Origin: Pedobacter sp. UBA4863
GTDB lineage: Bacteria > Bacteroidota > Bacteroidia > Sphingobacteriales > Sphingobacteriaceae
Direction: 5' to 3'
Length of the DNA stretch: 64,000 nt
Assembly: GCF_002399615.1 (NCBI RefSeq)
Contig: NZ_DHDZ01000040.1
Span: forward strand, 1-64,000
Shown: piece after piece, positions 42,633-51,836 of the stretch
How the letters are laid out: each line of letters opens with the position of its first letter
Position numbering within the stretch: position 1 is the first letter of the stretch
The notes under the pieces: generated by a model
What the model saw: only the letters and a program-made list of their open reading frames with translations
Database searches by the model: none
Told to the model about the DNA's origin: nothing
Position numbers and translations under genes: made by a program

Positions 42633-43465
42633 TCTTTTAATGAAAGAGTAAGCTCAGAATTTTTTATCCATATTGATGGGCTTATTACGATTTTTGATGG
42701 GTTATTATTAAGCCAAGCGCCCCACCAGCTAAAAGAACTGTTTGCAATAATGTTATGCTTGCAATTACTCATTAAGTACATATCAATATAACTGTTTGAA
42801 CCAGTATTCCAATCTATAAATGTCACATCCTCATCTTTAAAGAGATGATTTCTGCACCATGATATATCGTCAGAAAAAATAAAGAACTTTGGGTTTTCTA
42901 CTTTATTCTTTATGTAGGCTATCGCCAAACGGTAATATTCGGAAGTACATATTTCTCCTAGATTGTGGTCTTTTAGGTAATCACCCCTTCTCACGTGCAC
43001 GCTAATACTAGCATTATTTATTATGCTGTTTAAAGTGTTTTTATTTTTTTTGTTTTCAAGGTTAGGAAAATTAAAATCGTTTAAAAGATTCTCTCTAATG
43101 TTTAGGAAATAGGTTTCATTTTGCCAGTATCCCCACAAGTAGTTATTTCCCTTAGAATAAACATTTGGGTCATAAGAAAACTCTCTTTTTTCTTCTTGAT
43201 AGCTTTTTCTCAAGCCTAGAATTCTCCGTGCTTTCCTATAAACCCATTTTTTTTGCTCTGGCTTCAATAATTCTAAGATGAGCTTTGGAGCTTGTCTAAT
43301 TTGTATTCCAAAAATTCGTGATAGTTCATAGCCGTTATGTCGGTTGTAATTCTCAAAATGAGAAAGATCTACATAGGCACGTATATTTTTATGTTCTAAA
43401 CTTTTATAGAAAGCATATTGAAACATTTGATTTCCTAGACCGCCCAAAAACCTTACAATTTTCAT
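42617..43465 (-). CDS. GT11 alpha-1,2-fucosyltransferase-like
   Basis: A 282-residue GT11 protein. The start (G-G-L-G-N-Q-M-F-Q-Y-A-F), the GDP-fucose motif H-V-R-R-G-D-Y near 152, and the late S-S-F-S-W-W-G-A-W-L segment are all conserved. It likely adds fucose, or a related sugar, in alpha-1,2 linkage to a surface glycan. It heads the three-gene overlapping unit. GDP-fucose synthesis genes are not in the window. Confidence 0.93.
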   Translation of the reverse strand: MKIVRFLGGLGNQMFQYAFYKSLEHKNIRAYVDLSHFENYNRHNGYELSRIFGIQIRQAPKLILELLKPEQKKWVYRKARRILGLRKSYQEEKREFSYDPNVYSKGNNYLWGYWQNETYFLNIRENLLNDFNFPNLENKKNKNTLNSIINNASISVHVRRGDYLKDHNLGEICTSEYYRLAIAYIKNKVENPKFFIFSDDISWCRNHLFKDEDVTFIDWNTGSNSYIDMYLMSNCKHNIIANSSFSWWGAWLNNNPSKIVISPSIWIKNSELTLSLKEWIKL

Positions 43466-43527
43466 ATTGTTTACAAATAAACGTATAAATTTACTAACTT
43501 ATATATTAATAAAAGTTTTTGAATCAG

Positions 43528-44469
43528 ATGTTAGTCTCAATTATTATACCTTGCTATAATTACGGAAAATTTATTGGACAAACCCTAGAAAATGTAATTG
43601 CTCAGAGTTACCATAATTTAGAAATTATAGTAATAGATGACGGTTCTACAGATAATACTAAGGATGTAGTTTTAGCTTTTATTGAAAGAGACCAAAGGGT
43701 ACAATATTTTTTTCAAGAAAACAAAGGTCTTTCAGCTGCTAGAAATTTTGGTATAGAAAAATCATCTGGTTATTATGTACAGTTCTTAGATGCAGATGAT
43801 GCTCTTTCGCCTAAGAAAATACAAATACAAGTTGAATATCTTGAAAAAAACACTGAAATAGCGATATGTTATGTCGATCCATTTTATTTTAAAGACCAGA
43901 AGGGAGAGCAACGATTTAGCAATATTAACCTAACTGATGTGAGTTGGATGCCCAAATTAACCAAAGAAGCAGATAAGATTGAAACAATAGAACTATTATT
44001 AGAAGGCAATATAATGCCTGTTAATTCGCCTCTATTGAGACGAAATGTGATTAATACAATTGGAGGGTTTAATGCTCATTTAAATAGTTTAGAAGATTGG
44101 GACTTTTGGTTGAGAGCCGCCTTTTCATTTAAAATAGTTTACTTGCACCATCCCGAAGCTTACTGTTTAATTAGAGTTCATAGAACGAGTATGAGCCAAG
44201 ACAGGATGAGGATGATTAAAGCGGAAAATGAAGTTAGGCTACTAATTGACGATTATGTTAGAGGACAGATAGAAATTACTCCAAGTTTAAAAAGGAAATT
44301 CTTAAAAAAGAATAACAATCATCTGAAATATATTTATAGTTATTTTATACGGATTAAAGGCTTGGGGGCAATACATCTTTTAATTTCAATTTTAAAAAGA
44401 TCAGGATTCTGGCTTTTGGTTAGGTCTTATAAAAAAGCTATTAAGGATTTTAAAAAGGAAGGAATATAA
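43528..44469 (+). CDS. GT2 family glycosyltransferase
   Basis: A 313-residue GT-A enzyme: S-I-I-I-P-C-Y-N-Y-G, then I-V-I-D-D-G-S-T-D-N near 37, L-D-A-D-D near 90, and E-D-W-D-F-W-L-R near 190. I use ATG 43528 rather than the TTG nine nt upstream. It is the only plus-strand gene of the cluster, divergent from the fucosyltransferase and converging on the large GT gene (8-nt gap). Confidence 0.92.
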   Translation: MLVSIIIPCYNYGKFIGQTLENVIAQSYHNLEIIVIDDGSTDNTKDVVLAFIERDQRVQYFFQENKGLSAARNFGIEKSSGYYVQFLDADDALSPKKIQIQVEYLEKNTEIAICYVDPFYFKDQKGEQRFSNINLTDVSWMPKLTKEADKIETIELLLEGNIMPVNSPLLRRNVINTIGGFNAHLNSLEDWDFWLRAAFSFKIVYLHHPEAYCLIRVHRTSMSQDRMRMIKAENEVRLLIDDYVRGQIEITPSLKRKFLKKNNNHLKYIYSYFIRIKGLGAIHLLISILKRSGFWLLVRSYKKAIKDFKKEGI

Positions 44470-44477
44470 AGAGAAGT

Positions 44478-46736
44478 TTATTTTTGATTAGATAATATAG
44501 AGATAATTGCTTTTTTAGCGCTTTCTGGCGAAAAGTTAGCTATAGCATCTTCTGCATTATTATGCAAGTGGTACCAAAGCGTTTCTGACTGATACAGCTT
44601 AATAATGGCATTTGCGAATGTTTGGCTAGTATTTGCAAGCAGTATATGCTTCTCGTTTTCCAGACTCATTCCTTCGGCGCCTATGTCGGTAGTAACTATT
44701 GGTAACCCATAGCTCAATGCTTGGCCAATTTTTCCTTTCATACCAGCTCCGTACCTCAGTGGGGCAACGAATAACCTGCATGAATTAAAAATTTCATCAA
44801 GATTCTCAACATAACCATGAACAATGATGTTTTGATTTTGTAGAGCAAGAACTTGGTCTGTCGGATTGCTTCCCACTAAGTGTATTTTAATTTGTGGTAA
44901 ATGAGCCCAAACTATAGGCATAATTTCATTACAAAGCCATTTTACCGCATCAGTATTTGGCTCATGAGCATAACTTCCTATAAAAAGCAAATCTTTTCTC
45001 TCAGAAAACGAATAGCTATCTTTTACAGTGGAGATAATTTCATGTATGTTAGGAATGACTACAGTATTCTTTATTCCTTCTTTTTGCAACATAGTCTGCT
45101 CAATATCAGTTATACAGATCGTTGTATCTGCAAGTTTCGCTAGATTCAGCTCTAGTGCTTTGTAGTACTCTGCTAGCTCCTTTTTTTTGGCAGATCCAGT
45201 CAAGTCAGCATCACGTTGGATCCTAACGTAGTGAAGATCTACGGTGTCGTAGAACCATTTTGCTTTTTCATTAGTATCCTTGATATAACTATATTTATGG
45301 TTGTTTTCTGGTCTTGAGGCCCAAACATATGTACAGTCTTTAGCTGCGCTAATAATGTCTTCTCTAAATTTGCGACGTCCTATATATTTTACTATTACTT
45401 CTATTCCGTTTCCAACCAATAAATCGTAATAGGGCTGTTGAGGGACGCCTTTATTGGTAATAAATATGATTTGTAAATCTAGTTCTTTAAAAATTTTTAA
45501 TAATTGATACATGCGATAAGAACCAGAGTCTTTATCGAAAAGAGGTAAGTCCCAGTCAATTACAACAATTTTTTCCGATTTAAGATACCTGCGATAGGCA
45601 GAAGGGTCGTTTGGCAATGCGTGATTTCTAAGAACCTCCTTCCATTTACTAAAAAACTTTTCTTTGTTAATATCTTGATAGCTTTTTATATTGCCTTTTT
45701 TTGCTGTTTTCCCAGAACTTGCCCCTTCAAAATGAACAAGCGATGATAAAGGTTGGTAAACTACTTTTTTATTGAGCACATTCTTTATAGAAAGACATAA
45801 ATCGGTGTCTTCATAATAGGCAGGAGCAAATCTCTCGTCAAATCCTCCTAAGAGATTAAAATCTTCTTTCCTAAACAGGATGCTAGCTCCAGAGCAATAG
45901 TCTGTTTCTCTAGAAAAATTGTAAGCAAAGTAATTAGGGTCTCCATAATTGCCAAAGTTGCATGCCGAGGCATCATTATATACCAAACCACCTGCTTCTT
46001 GTAGTAACCCAAAAGGATAGATCAATTTAGAGCCTACAAGTCCAATTGATGAATCCCTTTCGATAGTTTTTACAAGTTCAGATAACCAGTTGTCTAGAAT
46101 AATAGTGTCATTATTTAAAAGACATATATATGGGCTCGAAGCCAAAGTTATCCCTCGTTGGCAAGAATGTAAAAACCCTAAATTAGTATCGTTGTTAATT
46201 AAATTTAGACCTTTTACTTCTCCTAAAATTTCTTTAGTTTGATCAGAAGATGCATCATTTACAACGATAATCTCGTAAGGAATTTCTTCTGTTAAGTTGA
46301 TTTTTAGAGACTTTAAACAAGTTATTGTGTGTGAAAATTGATTATGTACTGGGATGATGATTGAAACTTTGGGACTGTCGTATTTCTTGAAATTTAGTTG
46401 GTCGTCTTTTAATGCTATATGATAATAAGCTGGAAGATATTTTGGGTGTACAAAAAAGCGTAATCCGAAAAACCGAGCAAGTAACTCTAAAAAGTTCTCT
46501 TTTAATGTAATTCCTTTTTTTAAAGGGAGAGACTTCGATTCAAAATTAAACCCACGCAATAAGATGAGCACAGCTCTAATAAGGAAGGATAAATATGTTA
46601 ATGGGTTTACAAAAAACTTTAATAGTAAACCCTGATCCTTTTTTCTATAGTATTTCTTGTTTATTCTTAGACATACTTTATAATCAATTTTAGCTATCCA
46701 TTTTGGGCCTTTACTTTTGCTCATTTCATTAATCAT
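44478..46736 (-). CDS. bifunctional GT2-GT4 glycosyltransferase
   Basis: A 752-residue fusion of two enzymes. A possible membrane-associated helix lies at about 42-64. A GT2 domain follows at about 120-350 (V-S-I-I-I-P-V-H-N, V-V-N-D-A-S-S-D, L-L-N-N-D-T, Y-Y-E-D-T-D-L-C). A GT4 domain lies at about 390-745 (L-F-I-G-S-Y-A-H-E-P-N-T-D-A, then A-P-L-R-Y-G-A-G-M-K-G-K near 665). It could add two successive sugars. Its start overlaps the stop of the ABC exporter gene by 8 nt, which suggests coupled synthesis and export. Confidence 0.92.
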   Translation of the reverse strand: MINEMSKSKGPKWIAKIDYKVCLRINKKYYRKKDQGLLLKFFVNPLTYLSFLIRAVLILLRGFNFESKSLPLKKGITLKENFLELLARFFGLRFFVHPKYLPAYYHIALKDDQLNFKKYDSPKVSIIIPVHNQFSHTITCLKSLKINLTEEIPYEIIVVNDASSDQTKEILGEVKGLNLINNDTNLGFLHSCQRGITLASSPYICLLNNDTIILDNWLSELVKTIERDSSIGLVGSKLIYPFGLLQEAGGLVYNDASACNFGNYGDPNYFAYNFSRETDYCSGASILFRKEDFNLLGGFDERFAPAYYEDTDLCLSIKNVLNKKVVYQPLSSLVHFEGASSGKTAKKGNIKSYQDINKEKFFSKWKEVLRNHALPNDPSAYRRYLKSEKIVVIDWDLPLFDKDSGSYRMYQLLKIFKELDLQIIFITNKGVPQQPYYDLLVGNGIEVIVKYIGRRKFREDIISAAKDCTYVWASRPENNHKYSYIKDTNEKAKWFYDTVDLHYVRIQRDADLTGSAKKKELAEYYKALELNLAKLADTTICITDIEQTMLQKEGIKNTVVIPNIHEIISTVKDSYSFSERKDLLFIGSYAHEPNTDAVKWLCNEIMPIVWAHLPQIKIHLVGSNPTDQVLALQNQNIIVHGYVENLDEIFNSCRLFVAPLRYGAGMKGKIGQALSYGLPIVTTDIGAEGMSLENEKHILLANTSQTFANAIIKLYQSETLWYHLHNNAEDAIANFSPESAKKAIISILSNQK

Positions 46737-48561
46737 TAAAGGTTTGCATTTCTATTAAGCGATGGTATAGCCCTTTTTCGGCCAGCAGTTCGCTGTGGCT
46801 GCCTTGTTCTACTACTTCACCTTTGTCTATCACCACAATTTTATCAGCATGCTGTATGGTGCTTAATCGGTGGGCAATAACAACAGAGGTTCTGTTTTGC
46901 ATGAGGTTGTTTAGCGCATTTTGCACCAATTTTTCCGATTCGGTATCTAAGGCAGAAGTAGCTTCGTCTAAAAGCATAATAGGAGGATTGGCAAGTACGG
47001 CCCTAGCAATACAAATTCGTTGCCGTTGGCCCCCAGATAACTTGTTGCCCCTATCGCCAACGTTGGCTTGGTAACCATCTTCGCTGTTTATAATAAAATC
47101 GTGGGCATTGGCAATTTTAGCCGCATTAATTACTTCTTCTTCTGTTGCTTCTGGTTTTCCGTAAGCAATATTGGCAAATATTGTGTCGTTAAATAAAAAC
47201 GACTCTTGGTTAACAATACCCATTTGCGCCCTAATGCTTTCTACTTTTAGGTCTTTATAATTAAAGCCATCAATTACTAACGAGCCGTTTTTTGGGTCGT
47301 GAAAACGAGGTATTAAATCCATTAAAGTGCTTTTTCCTCCTCCAGATGGACCTACTAGCGCAATGGTTTTGCCTTTTTCAATAGTGATGTTGATATTCTT
47401 TAAAACCTGTTTGTCGCCATAAGAGAAACTTACATCTTTTAGTACAATAGCTTGATTAAAATCTGAGAAGATTTTTGCATCTTCTTTATCAACCAGTTCT
47501 GGTTTGGTATCGATCAGTTCTAAAACCCGTTCGCCAGCGGCAATTCCAGAATGTATGCCGCTAAACGAGTTGCCAATTGCTTTTGCTGGACGCATTACCT
47601 GAGAAAAAATAGCGATGTAGGCAATGAAGTCTGAGGCGGCAAGGGCGTTTTTATCGTTATGTAAAATCAATGAACCACCATACCAAACAATAATAGCCAC
47701 CATAAGCACACCTAAAAACTCGGAAACAGGCGAGGCTAATTGCTGCCTGCGAACCATCTTTCTGTTTAAGTTAGAATAGAAAATATTCTCCTGGTTAAAT
47801 TTGTCTTTGGTTCTTTCTGTGGCGTTAAATGCCTTAATAATCTTAATTCCGCCCAGCGCCTCATCTAAAAAGCCAATCATTTTTGCAAAAGATTCATGCG
47901 CTTCTTTTGCTTGTTTCTTTAATCGTTTTACAATTTTACTAATGATAAAGCCCGCAACCGGAATAACAAGTAAAGAAAACAAGGTTAGCTTAACGGAAAT
48001 AGTAAGCAGCATGATGATATAGACAATTAGCGTAAGCGGCTCTTTAAAAACAACCTGTAAGGTATTGGTTACGGTAAACTGAACCACTTGCACATCTGAG
48101 GCTACTTTAGAAATGATGTCGCCTTTTCTTTCATTGCTAAAGAAACCTACATGAAGATTCATCACATTATCAAATACTCTTTTTCTGAAGTTAAGCAGCG
48201 TGTGCACTCTTAGATCTTCCATTGTTCTTTGAGAAAGATACCTGAATATATTTGATAGCAATACCGAAATTACAATGACAATACAAACATAGAACAATGT
48301 TTTTTCGGCTCCTGCACTGTTGATGGAGTTGTTAACAAATTGCCTGAACTTACCCAAAATATCAAAACTTGAAGAAGGGTCTGTGGTGATGTTGTTGATC
48401 AAATTAGATTGCTTTGCTTTTAATAAAGTCTCAAATAATGGAGATAGCAAAGCTAGATTTAACGTGCCAAATAAGATGGATAGAAGCGTGGCAATAATAT
48501 ATGGAATGGCAAACTTTTCAATTGGTTTGGCAAATGATAATAACCTAAAATATGTCTTCAT
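46729..48561 (-). CDS. MsbA-type ABC transporter
   Basis: A 610-residue half-transporter: a six-helix membrane domain (about 15-330) and an ATPase domain with Walker A GPSGGGKST near 402, signature L-S-G-G-Q-R-Q-R near 505, Walker B I-M-L-L-D-E-A, and the His switch I-A-H-R-L-S. MsbA relatives flip lipid-linked molecules. Beside four glycosyltransferase genes, export of a lipid-linked glycan or lipid A is likely. It is first gene of a two-gene unit. Confidence 0.93.
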   Translation of the reverse strand: MKTYFRLLSFAKPIEKFAIPYIIATLLSILFGTLNLALLSPLFETLLKAKQSNLINNITTDPSSSFDILGKFRQFVNNSINSAGAEKTLFYVCIVIVISVLLSNIFRYLSQRTMEDLRVHTLLNFRKRVFDNVMNLHVGFFSNERKGDIISKVASDVQVVQFTVTNTLQVVFKEPLTLIVYIIMLLTISVKLTLFSLLVIPVAGFIISKIVKRLKKQAKEAHESFAKMIGFLDEALGGIKIIKAFNATERTKDKFNQENIFYSNLNRKMVRRQQLASPVSEFLGVLMVAIIVWYGGSLILHNDKNALAASDFIAYIAIFSQVMRPAKAIGNSFSGIHSGIAAGERVLELIDTKPELVDKEDAKIFSDFNQAIVLKDVSFSYGDKQVLKNINITIEKGKTIALVGPSGGGKSTLMDLIPRFHDPKNGSLVIDGFNYKDLKVESIRAQMGIVNQESFLFNDTIFANIAYGKPEATEEEVINAAKIANAHDFIINSEDGYQANVGDRGNKLSGGQRQRICIARAVLANPPIMLLDEATSALDTESEKLVQNALNNLMQNRTSVVIAHRLSTIQHADKIVVIDKGEVVEQGSHSELLAEKGLYHRLIEMQTFND

Positions 48562-48802
48562 CTAAAATGTTATAAGAGTGCAAAGTTATGGTTTTTGATA
48601 AATCTTCTGTCATTGCAATATATTAAGCAACTGCTTTTGTCCCTAAAGCAAGGCACAAGGGCAACGAGCATATTTTTCTTTCGCATTAGGATGGCGTTTG
48701 AGCCCCCTATCGAAGCAAGCCCGTAAAAATACTTGCGATGTTTTTAAACAGTTTCTAACCGTTATGATAAATGTAATTGATTTATTATGTTTATTTGTTA
48801 AT

Positions 48803-49705
48803 ATGGTTGCTAAACGAATAGACCTTGAACATATAATAACTCCAATTAAAAATGGGAGCTTTGTTGCTTTGGCAAGAGCTTTAACCTTGGTCGAAAATGA
48901 TATTGATCCAGCGGCAGCATTATTAAAGAAATTAGCAATTAACCGCGAGGTGCCGGTAGTGGGTATAACGGGCCCGCCAGGTGCTGGGAAAAGCACATTG
49001 GTAAATGCCATTACAGCAGCGTTTTGTGCAGCAAATAAAAGGGTGGCTATTCTTGCCATAGACCCTACTTCTCCTTTTAATTACGGATCCTTATTAGGAG
49101 ATAGGATAAGAATGTCCAAGCTTTTTAACCATCCAAATGTATATATTAGATCTGTTGCTACCCGGGGTTCTTTGGGCGGAATTTCTGCGAAAACCTTAGA
49201 AATGGTAGATGTTTTGAGATCGAGTAATTTTGATCTGGTTATTGTAGAAACTGTTGGTGTTGGGCAATCGGAGGTAGAGATTGCAGGCCTTGCAGATAAA
49301 ACAATTTTAGTGTTAGTGCCAGAAGCAGGAGATGAAATACAACATATAAAATCTGGGTTGATGGAGGTGGCGCAAGCTTTTGTAGTTAATAAGGCCGATA
49401 GAATAGGTGCCGATGTTTTTGCCAACGGATTGCAAAAAATGTTAAAAGACCAACATCAACAAATTCCTGTGTTTAAAACCATTGCCGATAAAAATGTTGG
49501 AATAACAGAAGTATGCGATTGGATTTTAACAGCTGATACTGTTGCTGTAATAAAAAAAGAACAGTTACTTGCAAAACAAGCATTCCAACTCATTCAACAT
49601 AAGAGAATGGCCAATGTAGATAAGCAGAAAATTTTATCTGCCATTACCGAAGCGTTGAAAAAAGGAAACTTTAATATGTACACTTTTATAGCGCAATGGT
49701 GTTGA
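48803..49705 (+). CDS. meaB: methylmalonyl-CoA mutase-associated GTPase MeaB
   Basis: A G3E-type GTPase (300 residues) that protects and reloads adenosylcobalamin on methylmalonyl-CoA mutase. Walker A G-I-T-G-P-P-G-A-G-K-S-T near 55, D-P-T-S-P near 90, V-E-T-V-G-V-G-Q near 150 and V-N-K-A-D near 196 are present. I use ATG 48803; a longer frame to 48698 has an atypical extension and runs through intergenic-like sequence. The mutase genes are not in the window. Confidence 0.93.
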   Translation: MVAKRIDLEHIITPIKNGSFVALARALTLVENDIDPAAALLKKLAINREVPVVGITGPPGAGKSTLVNAITAAFCAANKRVAILAIDPTSPFNYGSLLGDRIRMSKLFNHPNVYIRSVATRGSLGGISAKTLEMVDVLRSSNFDLVIVETVGVGQSEVEIAGLADKTILVLVPEAGDEIQHIKSGLMEVAQAFVVNKADRIGADVFANGLQKMLKDQHQQIPVFKTIADKNVGITEVCDWILTADTVAVIKKEQLLAKQAFQLIQHKRMANVDKQKILSAITEALKKGNFNMYTFIAQWC

Positions 49706-49894
49706 GATTAACCTATAGGTGTATAAAATTTAGGACTACATGTACAATGTGTGCTTTAAAGGGGTTTTATTGTGCTATTCCAGTTAAAAAGCAGTGTTTT
49801 TAAACTAGAGTATCTGGATGTCAGTATTTTAAAATATTATTTTAGCTGTATTTTAAAAGCCGATTGTGTTTGGAACAATGTTTGTGTAAGGGTT

Positions 49895-49923
49895 TTGAGA
49901 TTATAAAAATTTGTTTAATTTTG
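49895..49923 (+). promoter_or_regulatory. promoter of ompA-like gene
   Basis: TTG (49895-49897), 18-nt spacer, TAATTTTG (49916-49923), 53 nt before the ATG. A strong consensus match that fits a highly expressed porin. The rest of the 271-nt gap after meaB shows nothing distinct. Confidence 0.72.
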
Positions 49924-49976
49924 TCTTACAAAAAATTATACAATAAAATATTTTGTTTAACCTTAAAAAGAAAATT

Positions 49977-51308
49977 ATGAATTATTCTACTTTAAAAAAG
50001 GGCGTTGCAGCTTCTTTAGTAGCACTGATAGGAGTTTCTTCTATTGCTAGTGCTCAAGATGCGCCTGCAACTACTTCTTCTGCCAAGGTATTTGGTGGTA
50101 GGGCTCAGTACAGAACTTGGTCTTTAGGTGTTAACGCAGGCGTTTTAGCTCCTGTTGTGGTAACTGGCGGAACAAACGATTACTCTAATTGGGACGTTAA
50201 CTTAGGTTATGGTCTTTCATTGCGCAAGCAATTGGGTCATGCTTTCGGTTTAGAAGGGAATGTTTTCCGTGGTAAAGTTTCTGGTCACAATGAAAAAGCA
50301 GGTAACCAAGGTAAATTCGAAACTGAATTACAGTATGCGGTTGACTTAAGAGGTGTTGTTAACGTAGCAACTGTAGATTTCTTGCGTCGTGAGAACTCAG
50401 TTAACTTCTTCGTTACTGGTGGGTACGGTGTTGCAGCTTACAATCCTATTGTAACAGCTCAAAATGGTACAGTAACTAACTGGAAAGATGTTAAAGAAGC
50501 TGCTGGTGGCGATTCTTACGTAAAACAAGCTTATATCCCTGTAGGTGCTGGTATCAAATTTAAAGTTTCTGATCGTGTATCTTTCAACTTAGCTTATACC
50601 ATGAACTTTGTTGACGGAGATAACTTTGATGGAACTCGTGCTAACGGATTTACTAAAGATAAATTCTCTTACACTTCAGCTGGTTTAGAATTCTCATTAG
50701 GTTCTAAAGCTAAACCTAACTTGGATTGGGTTAACCCTCTTGCGATGATGTATGATGAATTGAAAGATCCTTCATTACGTCAAGAAGTTGAGGCATTGAA
50801 AAACCGTGTTGCTAATGTTGAAAAATCAGTTGATGATTTGAAAAAAGATAGCGATGGTGACGGTGTTGCCGATATGTTTGACAAAGAGCCTAATTCAGCT
50901 CCAGGTGCTGTAGTTGATGGTTCAGGTCGTACTATCAAATTCCCAGAAACTACTTCGGTAACAGCTCCTAACTCTGGTGTTACTGGTTTCGAAACTATCG
51001 GTTTTGAATTCAATAGCTCAGTATTAAAAACAGAATCTTACCCTACTTTAGATAAATTATCTTCAGTATTGCGTGAAAACGGTGGTAAAGTAACAGTTGC
51101 AGGTCATGCATCTAGCGAAGGTACTGCTGCATACAATATGAAATTATCTAAGGACAGAGCTAACTCTGTTAAAACTTACTTAGTAAACTCTGGCGTTAGT
51201 GCTAGCAGTGTAGTTACTAAAGGTTTTGGCGAAACTAAACCAATTGCTTCTAACGATACAGAAGAAGGTCGTATCCAAAACCGTCGTGTTGAAACTTCAA
51301 GAAACTAA
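49977..51308 (+). CDS. OmpA family outer-membrane protein
   Basis: A 443-residue outer-membrane protein. A signal peptide is at about 1-26 (ending SIASAQ), followed by a predicted beta-barrel (about 35-235), a short coiled-coil linker (K-N-R-V-A-N-V-E-K-S-V-D-D-L), a calcium-type D-S-D-G-D-G-V-A-D loop, and an OmpA domain (about 335-440, ending R-I-Q-N-R-R-V-E). It anchors the outer membrane to peptidoglycan. Codon use is strongly biased to a few codons (GGT, GTT, GCT), as expected for high expression. ATG 49977 is chosen as it begins the signal peptide. Confidence 0.95.
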   Translation: MNYSTLKKGVAASLVALIGVSSIASAQDAPATTSSAKVFGGRAQYRTWSLGVNAGVLAPVVVTGGTNDYSNWDVNLGYGLSLRKQLGHAFGLEGNVFRGKVSGHNEKAGNQGKFETELQYAVDLRGVVNVATVDFLRRENSVNFFVTGGYGVAAYNPIVTAQNGTVTNWKDVKEAAGGDSYVKQAYIPVGAGIKFKVSDRVSFNLAYTMNFVDGDNFDGTRANGFTKDKFSYTSAGLEFSLGSKAKPNLDWVNPLAMMYDELKDPSLRQEVEALKNRVANVEKSVDDLKKDSDGDGVADMFDKEPNSAPGAVVDGSGRTIKFPETTSVTAPNSGVTGFETIGFEFNSSVLKTESYPTLDKLSSVLRENGGKVTVAGHASSEGTAAYNMKLSKDRANSVKTYLVNSGVSASSVVTKGFGETKPIASNDTEEGRIQNRRVETSRN

Positions 51309-51336
51309 TATTTCTTTAAAGTAATAACAATATAAA

Positions 51337-51367
51337 AGGTCCCGATTTTAACATCGGGACTTTTTTT
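51337..51367 (+). terminator. intrinsic terminator after ompA-like gene
   Basis: Stem GTCCCGAT / ATCGGGAC with a 6-nt loop and seven T residues. Confidence 0.92.
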
Positions 51368-51453
51368 ATGCCTAAATTTGCGGAGATAATTTAGTTGAAT
51401 TTTTTATCAGATCAACTTGTTAGCCTAACCAATTAATCATTAAAATTAAACAA

Positions 51454-51834
51454 ATGAAAAAAACAATTTACACCTCTAACGCTCCCGAGCCTATTGGGCC
51501 TTATAGCCAAGCTATTGTGGCTAATGGCTTTTTATTTGCTTCTGGTCAAATTGCTATTAATCCCGAAAACAGCGAATTAAATAACGGCTCTTTAGAAGAA
51601 GAAACTCATCAAGTAATGCGTAATATTAAAGCGTTATTGGTAGAGTCTGGCTATGAGTTTGATCATATTGTTAAAACAACTATTTTCTTGTCTGATATGG
51701 CTTTATTTGCACAAGTAAACGAAATTTATGGTTCTTATTTTAAAAGTGATTTTCCTGCTAGAGAAACCGTGGCGGTAAAGGGATTGCCTAAAGGGGTAAA
51801 TGTAGAAATTTCTGTAACTGCTTATAAAGGATAA
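51454..51834 (+). CDS. RidA family enamine/imine deaminase
   Basis: A 126-residue RidA (YjgF) protein that hydrolyses reactive 2-aminoacrylate-type imines. The Y-S-Q near 18, the substrate-binding Arg in F-P-A-R-E-T-V near 103, and the terminal V-E-I-S-V-T-A-Y pattern are intact. It is followed by rarD-like and recG genes with gaps of 2 and 6 nt, so the three are one operon. A TAAATTTG box at 51373-51380 may be its promoter. Confidence 0.94.
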   Translation: MKKTIYTSNAPEPIGPYSQAIVANGFLFASGQIAINPENSELNNGSLEEETHQVMRNIKALLVESGYEFDHIVKTTIFLSDMALFAQVNEIYGSYFKSDFPARETVAVKGLPKGVNVEISVTAYKG

Positions 51835-51836
51835 TC

